From the NCBI GenBank assembly GCA_003158505.1, contig PMJK01000040.1:19803-27071 (forward strand): DNA of 7,269 nucleotides, given 5' to 3'. Below are positions 1 through 5,693 of this stretch, piece after piece (the first letter of the stretch is position 1; each line of letters begins with the position of its first letter). The position numbers and the translations under genes are program-made. The notes beneath the pieces were generated by a model. The model saw only the letters and a program-made list of their open reading frames with translations, was not told the DNA's origin and searched no databases. Origin of the DNA: Holophagaceae bacterium (GTDB lineage Bacteria; Acidobacteriota; Holophagae; Holophagales; Holophagaceae).

Positions 1-305
1 ATTTCGACCTCGGAGCCATCGCCGAGGTCTGGCGCCGCGGCAGTGTCATCGCCTCCTGGCTCCTGGACCTGACGGCCGGCGAGCTGCTCGAAGGGCCGGA
101 TCTTGCTGATTTCGCCGGCCGCGTTTCCGACTCCGGCGAGGGGCGCTGGACCGTGCAAGCGGCCATCGACGAGTCCGTTCCCGTACCGGTCCTCAGTGCC
201 GCGTTGTACCAGCGCTTCTCCTCGCGGGGCGAAGCGGACTACGCCGACCGGCTGCTCTCGGCCATGCGCCACGCGTTCGGGGGCCATCAGGAACGGAAGC
301 CATGA
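1..305 (+). CDS. gnd: 6-phosphogluconate dehydrogenase, decarboxylating (3' end only)
   Basis: This is the C-terminal 100 residues of a 6-phosphogluconate dehydrogenase; the reading frame begins at base 3 and stops at TGA 303-305. The enzyme oxidatively decarboxylates 6-phosphogluconate to ribulose 5-phosphate in the cytoplasm. The visible part is the all-helical dimerisation domain. It shows the family signature 'EVWRRGSVIASWLLDL' near visible residues 8-23 and 'DSGEGRWTVQAAIDE' near 43-57, followed by the Ser-Arg-Gly segment 'RFSSRGEADYADRLLSAMR'. The short tail that ends 'FGGHQERKP' fits the short (about 300-residue) YqeC/GndA-like class rather than the long E. coli type, so roughly 200 residues lie upstream of the window. 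Its stop overlaps the next start (ATGA), and the next enzyme supplies this one's substrate, which supports an operon. Cofactor preference (NAD or NADP) cannot be judged because the Rossmann domain is missing. Confidence 0.93.
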   Translation, partial: FDLGAIAEVWRRGSVIASWLLDLTAGELLEGPDLADFAGRVSDSGEGRWTVQAAIDESVPVPVLSAALYQRFSSRGEADYADRLLSAMRHAFGGHQERKP

Positions 306-1051
306 AGGCCGAGGTGCTGGCGGACCCCGAAGCGGTGGCTCACCGGGCAGCGGTCTTCGTGGCAGGGGAGGCTCGCAGGGCTGCCCGGGAACGAGGCCGC
401 TTCCTGATGGCGCTGAGCGGTGGCACCACGCCTTCTCGGATGCTGGAGCTGCTCGCGGAGGAGGACGTCCCTTGGCCGCTCGTCCATGTGTTCCAGGTCG
501 ACGAGCGCGTCGTCGGGGCCTCGGACCCCGCGCGCAACTTCACTCGACTGCGAACGGGTCTTCTCGAAAAGGTCCCGGTCCCCGCGGATCAGGTCCATCC
601 CATGCCCGTCGAGGAGGCGGATCTATCCAGGGCAGCGGCACGGTATTCAGCCACCCTGAGGGAGGTCGCCGGGACCCCACCGGTGCTCGACCTTGTCCAT
701 CTGGGGCTGGGGGAGGATGGCCACACGGCGTCGCTCATTCCGGGAGATCCCGTACTTGATGAGGTGGAATTAGAGGTCGCGGTCACCGGTTCCTATCGAG
801 GCTTCCGCCGCATGACCCTCACCTATCCAATGCTTGATCGCGCCCGACGCATTCTCTGGCTGGTGACCGGGCCGGGCAAGATGGAGGCCCTGCTGCGTCT
901 TTGCCGCGGCGACCGCTCCATTCCCGCGGGACGCGTCCTCAAGGAGCGTGCCCTGCTCTTGGCGGATGGGGTGACTATGAAAGGACTACCTGCTGGTCTA
1001 CGGGTTTCTGATCCGTGTCAGACAGGCGAAGGAAGACGAAAGGACACCTGA
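302..1051 (+). CDS. pgl: 6-phosphogluconolactonase
   Basis: This 249-residue cytoplasmic enzyme of the SugarP-isomerase/DevB type hydrolyses 6-phosphogluconolactone to 6-phosphogluconate, the step between glucose-6-phosphate dehydrogenase and Gnd. Diagnostic motifs are all present: the phosphate-binding 'SGGTTP' at residues 39-44, 'VDER' at 66-69, and 'LGLGEDGHTASL' at 134-145, where His141 is in the position of the family's catalytic base. The length is normal for the family (about 225-260). The start is the ATG that overlaps the gnd stop by 4 nt, with AGGA at 289-292 as a weak ribosome binding site, so translation is probably coupled. Family members usually end shortly after a 'LLLADxxAA' segment. 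Here 'LLLADG' at about 219-224 is followed by about 25 extra hydrophilic residues rich in Gly, Arg and Lys with no obvious family match, which could be a lineage extension. No glucose-6-phosphate dehydrogenase gene is in view. Confidence 0.95.
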   Translation: MKAEVLADPEAVAHRAAVFVAGEARRAARERGRFLMALSGGTTPSRMLELLAEEDVPWPLVHVFQVDERVVGASDPARNFTRLRTGLLEKVPVPADQVHPMPVEEADLSRAAARYSATLREVAGTPPVLDLVHLGLGEDGHTASLIPGDPVLDEVELEVAVTGSYRGFRRMTLTYPMLDRARRILWLVTGPGKMEALLRLCRGDRSIPAGRVLKERALLLADGVTMKGLPAGLRVSDPCQTGEGRRKDT

Positions 1052-1145
1052 ATCCTGCCTTTGGGTGACCTTCGATTTGAATGAACCAAGCCATCATCTT
1101 GATCGAATCGGACGAAAAACTGATGAATGACTTGTTTGTATATTG

Positions 1146-1164
1146 TTCAAATACTGTATTTGAA
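1146..1164. promoter_or_regulatory. 19-bp interrupted palindrome, possible operator
   Basis: TTCAAATA, a CTG spacer and TATTTGAA form a perfect 8+8 inverted repeat in an AT-rich stretch. It lies 95 nt past the pgl stop and 151 nt before the lipoprotein start. The symmetry and size are typical of a site for a dimeric transcription regulator. It sits 3 bp upstream of a -24/-12-like element, so it could be an activator or repressor site for the envelope genes downstream. No regulator family is assigned. It is unlikely to be a terminator, as the stem is AT-rich and no U-tract follows. Confidence 0.5.
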
Positions 1165-1167
1165 TAG

Positions 1168-1182
1168 TGGCGCGGGAAATGC
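1168..1182 (+). promoter_or_regulatory. Candidate sigma-54 (-24/-12) promoter
   Basis: TGGCGCGGGAAATGC matches the sigma-54 consensus TGGCACG-N4-TTGC at the invariant GG (1169-1170) and GC (1181-1182) with the exact 12-bp register, and at most other conserved positions (TGGC-CG and TGC). Transcription would start near 1194 and leave a leader of about 120 nt before the lipoprotein gene. Such matches occur by chance in GC-rich DNA, and no enhancer-binding protein gene is in the window, so this is a candidate only. Confidence 0.35.
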
Positions 1183-1195
1183 CATCCAAAAACGA

Positions 1196-1211
1196 GGCTG
1201 GCATTCCAGCC
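1196..1211 (+). repeat. GC-rich hairpin in the leader region
   Basis: GGCTGG, loop CATT and CCAGCC form a perfect 6-bp stem with a 4-nt loop. There is no following run of T (the next bases are ATTGGG), so an intrinsic terminator is unlikely. If transcription starts near 1194 this hairpin would sit at the very 5' end of the mRNA, where it could protect it from decay. That role is inferred. Confidence 0.4.
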
Positions 1212-1217
1212 ATTGGG

Positions 1218-1229
1218 ATTTCCGGAAAT
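1218..1229. repeat. 12-bp perfect palindrome ATTTCCGGAAAT
   Basis: ATTTCC followed directly by GGAAAT is a perfect palindrome 86 bp before the lipoprotein start. It may be a protein-binding site or a chance repeat. It is the third inverted repeat within 85 bp in this intergenic region. Confidence 0.35.
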
Positions 1230-1314
1230 TCAACCGGTGATTTATCCCAGTCCGCTCTCCCATGCGCTGCAAGAGGGATGTAAGCCAAATCGAAACCCAT
1301 CGAAGGAGAAAAGG

Positions 1315-1587
1315 ATGAGAAGCAAGGTCATGGTTCCGGTGATTTCAATCCTCCTGCTTTCGGCATGCATGGTGGCACCAAGGCCGGGGGGTGGGCTTGA
1401 AGTCGTTCCCATGCTGCCGACGATCGTGGAAGTCGATTCAGACAACTACTATGCGCACGATGGCTATCACTACTTCTATAACAACGACCGCTGGTACTAC
1501 TCCTCCACGAGGAACGGCCAGCGGAGTGAACTGCCGAGATCCCATTGGCCGAAGGAGACCCGCAGGCGCGGGGAGGAGCACCGCTAG
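1315..1587 (+). CDS. Small Tyr-rich lipoprotein (hypothetical)
   Basis: This gene encodes a 90-residue predicted lipoprotein. The start is the ATG at 1315, with a strong AAGGAG ribosome binding site at 1303-1308 and 6-nt spacing; an in-frame upstream extension to 1213 has no such signal. Residues 1-18 are a lipoprotein signal peptide: Arg and Lys at 2-4, a hydrophobic core, and lipobox L-S-A-C with Cys18 as the lipidation site. The following Met-Val (no Asp at +2) would allow export to the outer membrane. The mature part has a Pro/Gly linker, then an aromatic core at about 44-62 ('NYYAHDGYHYFYNNDRWYY'), then 'RNGQRSELPRSHWPKE' and a basic tail. The alternating Tyr and Trp pattern resembles short beta-rich envelope proteins, but I cannot name a family with certainty. 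It is the first gene after the palindrome region and probably leads the envelope cluster. Confidence 0.85.
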   Translation: MRSKVMVPVISILLLSACMVAPRPGGGLEVVPMLPTIVEVDSDNYYAHDGYHYFYNNDRWYYSSTRNGQRSELPRSHWPKETRRRGEEHR

Positions 1588-1641
1588 GTGAACAAGACTC
1601 GCCATCAGTACGTTCAGAGGTGAATTGAAAGGAAGACCCCT

Positions 1642-1797
1642 ATGCTCGGGACCATTCTCATTGTCATCCTTATTTTGATGCTCGTGGGTGCCATGCCCAG
1701 ATGGCCCCACAGCCGGGATTGGGGCTACTACCCGAGCGGCGGTCTCGGACTGGTCCTGATCATTCTGATCATCCTCATGGTGTTGGGTCGGATATAG
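1642..1797 (+). CDS. DUF3309 family small membrane protein
   Basis: The gene encodes a 51-residue peptide starting 'MLGTILIVILILMLVGAMP' and ending 'LGLVLIILIILMVLGRI'. Two hydrophobic segments (about residues 2-18 and 34-48) flank a conserved polar loop with 'PRWPHSRDWGYYPSGG' at 19-34. This arrangement, the Trp-Pro-x-Ser and Trp-Gly-Tyr motifs, and the near-invariant termini are what is known of the DUF3309 family, which has no established function. It should sit in the inner membrane as a hairpin. AGGAAG at 1630-1635 with 6-nt spacing gives the ribosome binding site. It begins 54 nt after the lipoprotein stop on the same strand, so co-transcription is likely. Related genes often lie near stress-associated small proteins, but no stress link can be shown here. 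Confidence 0.85.
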   Translation: MLGTILIVILILMLVGAMPRWPHSRDWGYYPSGGLGLVLIILIILMVLGRI

Positions 1798-1902
1798 ATT
1801 GATGTGCCCTTTTGTATGGAAAGACGCCGCGCCCTCGGCGACAGACCTCGATGGCCTCGAGCCGGGAATGTGTTTCTCCGGGGAGCACCAGAACGAGGGT
1901 CT

Positions 1903-3618
1903 ATGAGCCTTCTAGGAGTCTCCTTGAGCAGCCTTCGTAGGTCCGGAATCTGCCTCGCGAGCGCCTTGATGGTCTTGGCTGCGTCCATGCAGGCTGCGGA
2001 GCCCACCAATCCGGAGCCCATCAACCCGGTGGCTGCCAAGGTGGTGCGAGCCAAGCCCGTGCCTCCCAAGCCATGGAAGGTCCTGGAGACCCGCAAGGCT
2101 TCCATCGGAAAGATCGAAGTGGAGGTCGGGGATGTCTTCGATCTCACCAAGCCGGACGAGAACACCTGGATCGGTCGCACCGCCAACCACCTCCACGTCA
2201 CCTCGCGGGAAGTCATCTTCCGGAGGATTCTCCTCTTCGCGGTGGGGGATCCGGTGCGGGAACGGCGCATCTATGAAACGGAACGCCTCCTGCGAGCCAT
2301 GCCCTTCGTGAAGACCGCGCGAATCGATCCCAGGGTTGACCCGGACGGGACCGTGGTGGCCGTGGTGCGGGTCCGGGATGCCTGGACCACCCAGGTGAAT
2401 GCGGGCTACTCCCAGGTGGGGGGCCAGAAGACCATGAACCTCGGGGTCGATGAAAAGAACTTCCTGGGGACCGGCAAGAGCGTGGCCTTCGACCTCTCCA
2501 AGGATCCCGTGCGCAGCACCTGGGGTCTGACCTACGGGGATCCCCAGCTCTTCGGAAGCCGCTGGACCCTTCAGGCGAACACCCAGTACCTCACCGATGG
2601 ATTCGTACGGAGCATCCAGCTGCAACGCCCCTTCTTTGCCCTGGACACACCCTGGTCCGCGGGCGCGGCCCTGTCCGAGACCCATAACCTCCTCTACTTC
2701 TATGATCAGGGCATCGCCATCTTCCAGGCTCCCTTCGTCCAGAACACGGTCAGCCTGACAGCGGCCAAACTTCTGCACGAATCCGAGAACCGGGTCTGGC
2801 GCGGAGGCGTGCTTCTCCAACGGCAGGACACCGCCTACGGGGCCATCACCCAGACCGCTCCTTCCGGATCCCTGCTCGCGCCTACCCTGACCAATCGGCG
2901 CCTGCGGGGACCAGCCCTCACGGTTGCCACCCAGGAGGATGCGTTCAGCGAATTCGAGAACCTGCAGGGCATGGACAATCCCGAGGATTACAACCTGGCC
3001 TGGAATGCCGATATGGCGCTGGGGGCCTACAGCCGCGCCTGGGGCTCCACCATGGCTGCCCCCTTTTTCCTGATCGAGGCGACCAAGGGCTGGTCCCCCT
3101 CCAGTGATGACCTCACCCTCTTCACCACCTCCTGGTCGGGTCGGAAACCTGCCACCGGTCTGGAGAACAGCCTGATGTCCTTTTCCCTGGTGAAGTACCA
3201 CAAGCTGACCGAGGACCAGATCCTTGCGGGTCTAATGGCCGTGGACCTGGCCCATCGGCCGGACCCAGAGAACTTGTACTACCTGGGCGGCGACCAGGGC
3301 TTGAGGGGATTCCCCAACCAACTCCATCCCGGGAATGCCCGCTGGCTCACCTCCCTCGACTACAGGTACCTGACGGAACAGCGCTGGTGGGGACTCGTAC
3401 GGCTCGGGTATAGCGCCTTCATGGACCTGGGTTCGGTCCGCCGGCTGGACGGGGAGGGGTGGTCCCGGACTTACGCCGATGTGGGTTTCGGGCTCCGCCT
3501 GGGCAACCTCAAGAGCTCCATTGGCCGCGTGATCCTGCTGAGCGTGGCGGTGCCCCTGAACCGCGAACCCTACCAGAACCGGTGGCAGTTCAGCGTTGGC
3601 AATACCGTCCGCTTCTGA
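1903..3618 (+). CDS. Omp85/BamA-TamA superfamily outer membrane protein, single POTRA
   Basis: The product is 571 residues from the chosen ATG at 1903. That start gives a good signal peptide: Arg12-Arg13, a hydrophobic core at about 15-28, and cleavage near 'MQA-AEP' at 31/32. The ribosome binding site there is weak (GAGGG at 1895-1899, 3-nt spacing). An in-frame extension to GTG 1804 adds 33 residues that spoil the signal peptide. A Pro-rich linker (32-60) is followed by one POTRA-like domain at about 68-160, including 'RRILLFAVGDPV' and 'ETERLLRAMPFVKTARI'. The rest (about 165-571) is a 16-strand-type beta-barrel. The Omp85 loop-6 hallmark 'LGGDQGLRGF' lies at 461-470 with the Arg-Gly-Phe at 468-470, and the chain ends 'FSVGNTVRF' with the terminal Phe used by the BAM machine. 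BamA has five POTRA domains and TamA three, so this is neither. Related short proteins are usually annotated only as BamA/TamA family or surface antigen, and their substrate is unknown. Confidence 0.88.
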   Translation: MSLLGVSLSSLRRSGICLASALMVLAASMQAAEPTNPEPINPVAAKVVRAKPVPPKPWKVLETRKASIGKIEVEVGDVFDLTKPDENTWIGRTANHLHVTSREVIFRRILLFAVGDPVRERRIYETERLLRAMPFVKTARIDPRVDPDGTVVAVVRVRDAWTTQVNAGYSQVGGQKTMNLGVDEKNFLGTGKSVAFDLSKDPVRSTWGLTYGDPQLFGSRWTLQANTQYLTDGFVRSIQLQRPFFALDTPWSAGAALSETHNLLYFYDQGIAIFQAPFVQNTVSLTAAKLLHESENRVWRGGVLLQRQDTAYGAITQTAPSGSLLAPTLTNRRLRGPALTVATQEDAFSEFENLQGMDNPEDYNLAWNADMALGAYSRAWGSTMAAPFFLIEATKGWSPSSDDLTLFTTSWSGRKPATGLENSLMSFSLVKYHKLTEDQILAGLMAVDLAHRPDPENLYYLGGDQGLRGFPNQLHPGNARWLTSLDYRYLTEQRWWGLVRLGYSAFMDLGSVRRLDGEGWSRTYADVGFGLRLGNLKSSIGRVILLSVAVPLNREPYQNRWQFSVGNTVRF

Positions 3619-3664
3619 TCGAACTCGCCGCGTCATTTCAATGGAAAAGATCTAGGAGCACCAC

Positions 3665-4966
3665 GTGCAGAGCAAGGTCGAACCCGATAGGGGTGGCGGT
3701 TCTGGAAGGCCATTGCAGCCGCAACCAGCGGCATCCAAGCCTTCCTCTGGGCCGTCACGATTGGGTGAACCCGAAGCGCGTACCCTGCGCCTCGAAGTAG
3801 CGCCTGGCACGCTCTTCCGGCTGATATTGGCCGGTGCATCCCTGTGGTTGGTGATCCGGCTTTGGCCGGTGCTGATCGTGTTCGTGGTGGCTCTCTTTGT
3901 CCTGGAGACGCTGAATCCTACCGTCCAATGGCTGGAGGAGAGGCATATCAGGCGCGGCGCGGGAATCGCGATCGTGTTTATGGGGGTCTTCACCGTCTCG
4001 GTCCTCGTCCTGACGCTGACGATCCCGTCGATCGTGGCGCAAGCCGCATCGTTGTTCGAGCGGGAGCCCATCTTCCGTGCGGACTTGGCGAACCGCCTCG
4101 CCCACTACCACCTGAGCGCGCCCTTCGCGGATTGGCTGAGGAACCTCCGCTATGGCGCGCCGGGGAACACGGTCGGCGCCACAGCCTTCGCCTACTCGAT
4201 ACGCCTCTTCGAGATCGCCGCCTATGGCATGAGCGCCATGTTCCTCGCCCTCTACATGATGATCGACCGCAATCGGCTGCGGGGAGGACTGTTTGCCCTG
4301 GTCCCCCGCTCCCATCACATCCGTCTCTCCCGGATCATGCTGAACCTGGAGACCATCGTCGGCGCCTATATCCGTGGGCAGGTGGTCACCTCTCTGCTCA
4401 TGGGTGCCTTCACGTTCGTCCTCCTGACGGCCTGTGGTGTCCAGAACGCGATGGCGCTGTCCGTATTCGCGAGCATCGCGGACATCCTGCCCTACATCGG
4501 CGGCATTCTCGCGGTGGGACCCGCGGTTCTCGCAGCCCTTGGCCACAGCCCCATGGCCGCGGGTATCGTCCTGGTGCTGATGCTGGCTTATCAGGAGTTC
4601 GAGAGCCGCGTCATCATTCCCAAAGTCTATGGACAGGCGCTCCTGCTACCGTCCTCGGTCGTCTTCTTCTCGCTCATGGCGGGGGGGGCACTGATGGGCA
4701 TCCTCGGCGCGGTCATCGCGCTTCCCATTGCCGCGACCATCATGATGCTGATCGAGGAACTGCGCATCGACCTGCCAGGTGAGCAGGAACAGGTCGCGGA
4801 CACGGAGTTGCGCGCACGGGATGACCTCGCGGAGGAAGAGTACGAGCGTCGAACCGAAGGTGTGGCGGCTCAGCAGGCAGCGGCCATCGCCGTCGAGATA
4901 TCGAAGGATCGGAAGAACGAGGAGAACCATCCGGTTCCCCCGGAGGGCCCGGATGTAGGGATGTGA
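3665..4966 (+). CDS. AI-2E family (PerM-like) transporter
   Basis: This is a 433-residue polytopic inner-membrane protein of the AI-2E exporter/PerM family. The start is GTG at 3665, supported by AGGAG at 3654-3658 with 6-nt spacing. A hydrophilic Pro/Ser/Gly-rich N-terminus (1-48) precedes hydrophobic segments at about 50-80 and 98-122. A soluble stretch at about 125-175 follows, and then membrane spans at about 182-200, 232-258, 262-310 and 326-363. Family marks include the Leu-Asn-Pro after the first hairpin ('ETLNPTVQWLEER', 81-93), 'YMMIDRNRLR' (197-206), the 'DILPYIGGILAVGP' block (273-286) and 'FESRVIIPKVYG' (312-323). The family includes the AI-2 exporter TqsA and sodium/proton antiporters, so the substrate is not predictable. 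A charged, Glu-rich C-terminal tail of about 70 residues is probably cytoplasmic and is longer than usual. The gene begins 46 nt after the Omp85 stop, which suggests co-transcription. An 8-G run at 4681-4688 lies within the coding region. Confidence 0.9.
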   Translation: MQSKVEPDRGGGSGRPLQPQPAASKPSSGPSRLGEPEARTLRLEVAPGTLFRLILAGASLWLVIRLWPVLIVFVVALFVLETLNPTVQWLEERHIRRGAGIAIVFMGVFTVSVLVLTLTIPSIVAQAASLFEREPIFRADLANRLAHYHLSAPFADWLRNLRYGAPGNTVGATAFAYSIRLFEIAAYGMSAMFLALYMMIDRNRLRGGLFALVPRSHHIRLSRIMLNLETIVGAYIRGQVVTSLLMGAFTFVLLTACGVQNAMALSVFASIADILPYIGGILAVGPAVLAALGHSPMAAGIVLVLMLAYQEFESRVIIPKVYGQALLLPSSVVFFSLMAGGALMGILGAVIALPIAATIMMLIEELRIDLPGEQEQVADTELRARDDLAEEEYERRTEGVAAQQAAAIAVEISKDRKNEENHPVPPEGPDVGM

Positions 4967-5018
4967 CCTGCCATCCGTCCATCCGCGGAGCTGCTCGGAG
5001 GCTGTTTTCCTTGGTCAC

Positions 5019-5050
5019 ATTGAATGGGATGGCCTTCAATTCGATTGAAT
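5019..5050. repeat. Overlapping ATTGAA / TTCAAT inverted and direct repeats
   Basis: ATTGAA at 5019-5024, TTCAAT at 5035-5040 and ATTGAA at 5044-5049 form two alternative inverted repeats that share the middle arm. One is a compact 15-bp palindrome, TTCAAT-TCG-ATTGAA, at 5035-5049; the other has a 10-nt loop (5019-5040). The outer copies, extended to ATTGAAT, are direct repeats 25 bp apart. The arrangement resembles a regulator-binding cluster, and the TTCAA...TTGAA ends are shared with the palindrome at 1146-1164. Function is not shown. Confidence 0.4.
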
Positions 5051-5079
5051 ATGGGGTTGTGATTATTGTTCGTTTTTAC

Positions 5080-5109
5080 TTAAACTATTTAAAATAAGTT
5101 ATTTATATA
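5080..5109 (+). promoter_or_regulatory. Weak sigma-70-like promoter candidate
   Basis: TTAAAC at 5080-5085 and TATATA at 5104-5109 are 18 bp apart, in the most AT-rich part of the window. The -10 element matches TATAAT at four of six positions. The pair points toward the small ORF and sensor gene downstream, with a leader of more than 200 nt. AT-rich DNA yields many such matches and alternative registers are possible. Confidence 0.2.
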
Positions 5110-5363
5110 TCGGAACGAAATCTGCTTTATGCATCTGCTTGGAGTCATCAAGTTCTCGTGGCGCCGGTGTTTTGCTATATACACACCTCAGTGGCACGAA
5201 GATCGAAATAGTAGGTCTAGTCATTCTAGAAGGAAGCGCATTTACGCATGTCTCTACCGAGACCGTGATTCAGTGCAGGACCGGCATATGAGTAGGAGAA
5301 GTGCCGCACGCACCCTCGGTTTCGCGAATAGCGTACCTCTACGCGGATTTCCCGAGGTCAGGT

Positions 5364-5693
5364 GTGCCCATAAAAATTCGCGAACCTGCCGCAGCAAATC
5401 TCGCCTCCAGCGCGTCTGAAGACAGCTTCGAGGCTTGGCTTTCGAATGTGCCCCTCAACCGCAACGAAGCCTGGAGCCTAGAAGCCGCGCTCACCTTTGC
5501 GCCAGGTTCAGGGGAATCGCTCCTGAAGGCCTCCCGCCGGATCGAGAGCCTCTGCAGATGGGCCTACATCCAGATGGGTCGAAGGCAGACGAGCCGAAGG
5601 CGCTCCATGGGGGGCCTCCAGGTCCGGCCGACGGGAGTGCGGATGGCCGGTGCCCCGGCCTGGGACATCAAGGGGAGGGTGGCATGCCCCTGA
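5364..5693 (+). CDS. Small hypothetical protein overlapping the sensor kinase start
   Basis: This is a possible gene of 109 residues in a family I do not recognise. I chose GTG at 5364 because GAGG at 5354-5357 sits 6 nt before it and the product then starts 'MPIKIREPAAANLASSAS'. A GTG at 5301 (130 residues) is the alternative, but its AGGAG is only 2 nt away. The central part, about residues 20-70 ('EDSFEAWLSNVPLNRNEAW...' to 'RIESLCRWAYIQMG'), looks like a soluble amphipathic helical segment with ordinary codon choice. The C-terminal 35 residues are Arg/Gly-rich and may be an overrun. There is no signal peptide or membrane segment. The stop TGA at 5691-5693 overlaps the start of the sensor gene (ATG at 5684) by 10 nt, which suggests translational coupling and a job linked to the sensor. 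It may also be a chance open frame. Confidence 0.4.
   Translation: MPIKIREPAAANLASSASEDSFEAWLSNVPLNRNEAWSLEAALTFAPGSGESLLKASRRIESLCRWAYIQMGRRQTSRRRSMGGLQVRPTGVRMAGAPAWDIKGRVACP

Larger units (their letters stand above)
4967..5363. other. Gene-poor, AT-rich intergenic region
   Basis: About 400 bases with no gene I can support. The section from about 5030 to 5270 is clearly AT-richer than its surroundings, most of all 5050-5115. It contains ATTGAA/TTCAAT repeats (5019-5049), a weak promoter-like pair (5080-5109), and the short inverted repeat TCTAG-TCATT-CTAGA at 5216-5230. A 96-codon open frame at 5129-5419 lacks a ribosome binding site, has GC-poor irregular codon use and is rich in Arg, Ser and Cys, so I do not call it a gene. 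No convincing Rho-independent terminator follows the transporter gene. Confidence 0.6.

Noticed and set aside
1153..1170. LexA-like SOS box (TACTGTATTTGAATAGTG)
   Set aside because: The left half resembles the E. coli CTGT half-site but the right half lacks CAG, and the better symmetry is the TTCAAATA/TATTTGAA palindrome.
1213..1314. Upstream in-frame extension of the lipoprotein gene
   Set aside because: It would begin at TTG without a ribosome binding site and would place the signal peptide 34 residues inside the protein, whereas ATG 1315 has a strong AAGGAG.
1912..3201. 429-codon open frame on the minus strand, opposite the Omp85 gene
   Set aside because: It is a mirror of GC-rich codon bias. 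Its product is rich in Gly, His and Pro with no domain, and the + strand frame has a signal peptide, a POTRA domain and a barrel signature.
3844..4782. 312-codon open frame on the + strand in another frame of the transporter gene
   Set aside because: Its product is Arg/His/Pro/Gly-rich, without a ribosome binding site or known motif, while the overlapping frame encodes clear AI-2E family membrane segments.
4978..5010. Possible terminator after the transporter gene
   Set aside because: The GAGC/GCTC pairing leaves a one-base loop and the following T run is only four bases and displaced, so a working intrinsic terminator is not supported.
5192..5207. Second sigma-54-like site (TGGCACG then TCGAA)
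   Set aside because: The -24 half is perfect, but the -12 half has GA where the invariant GC is needed.
5129..5419. 96-codon open frame in the AT-rich spacer
   Set aside because: It has no ribosome binding site, irregular codon use and an Arg/Ser/Cys-rich product without recognisable features.
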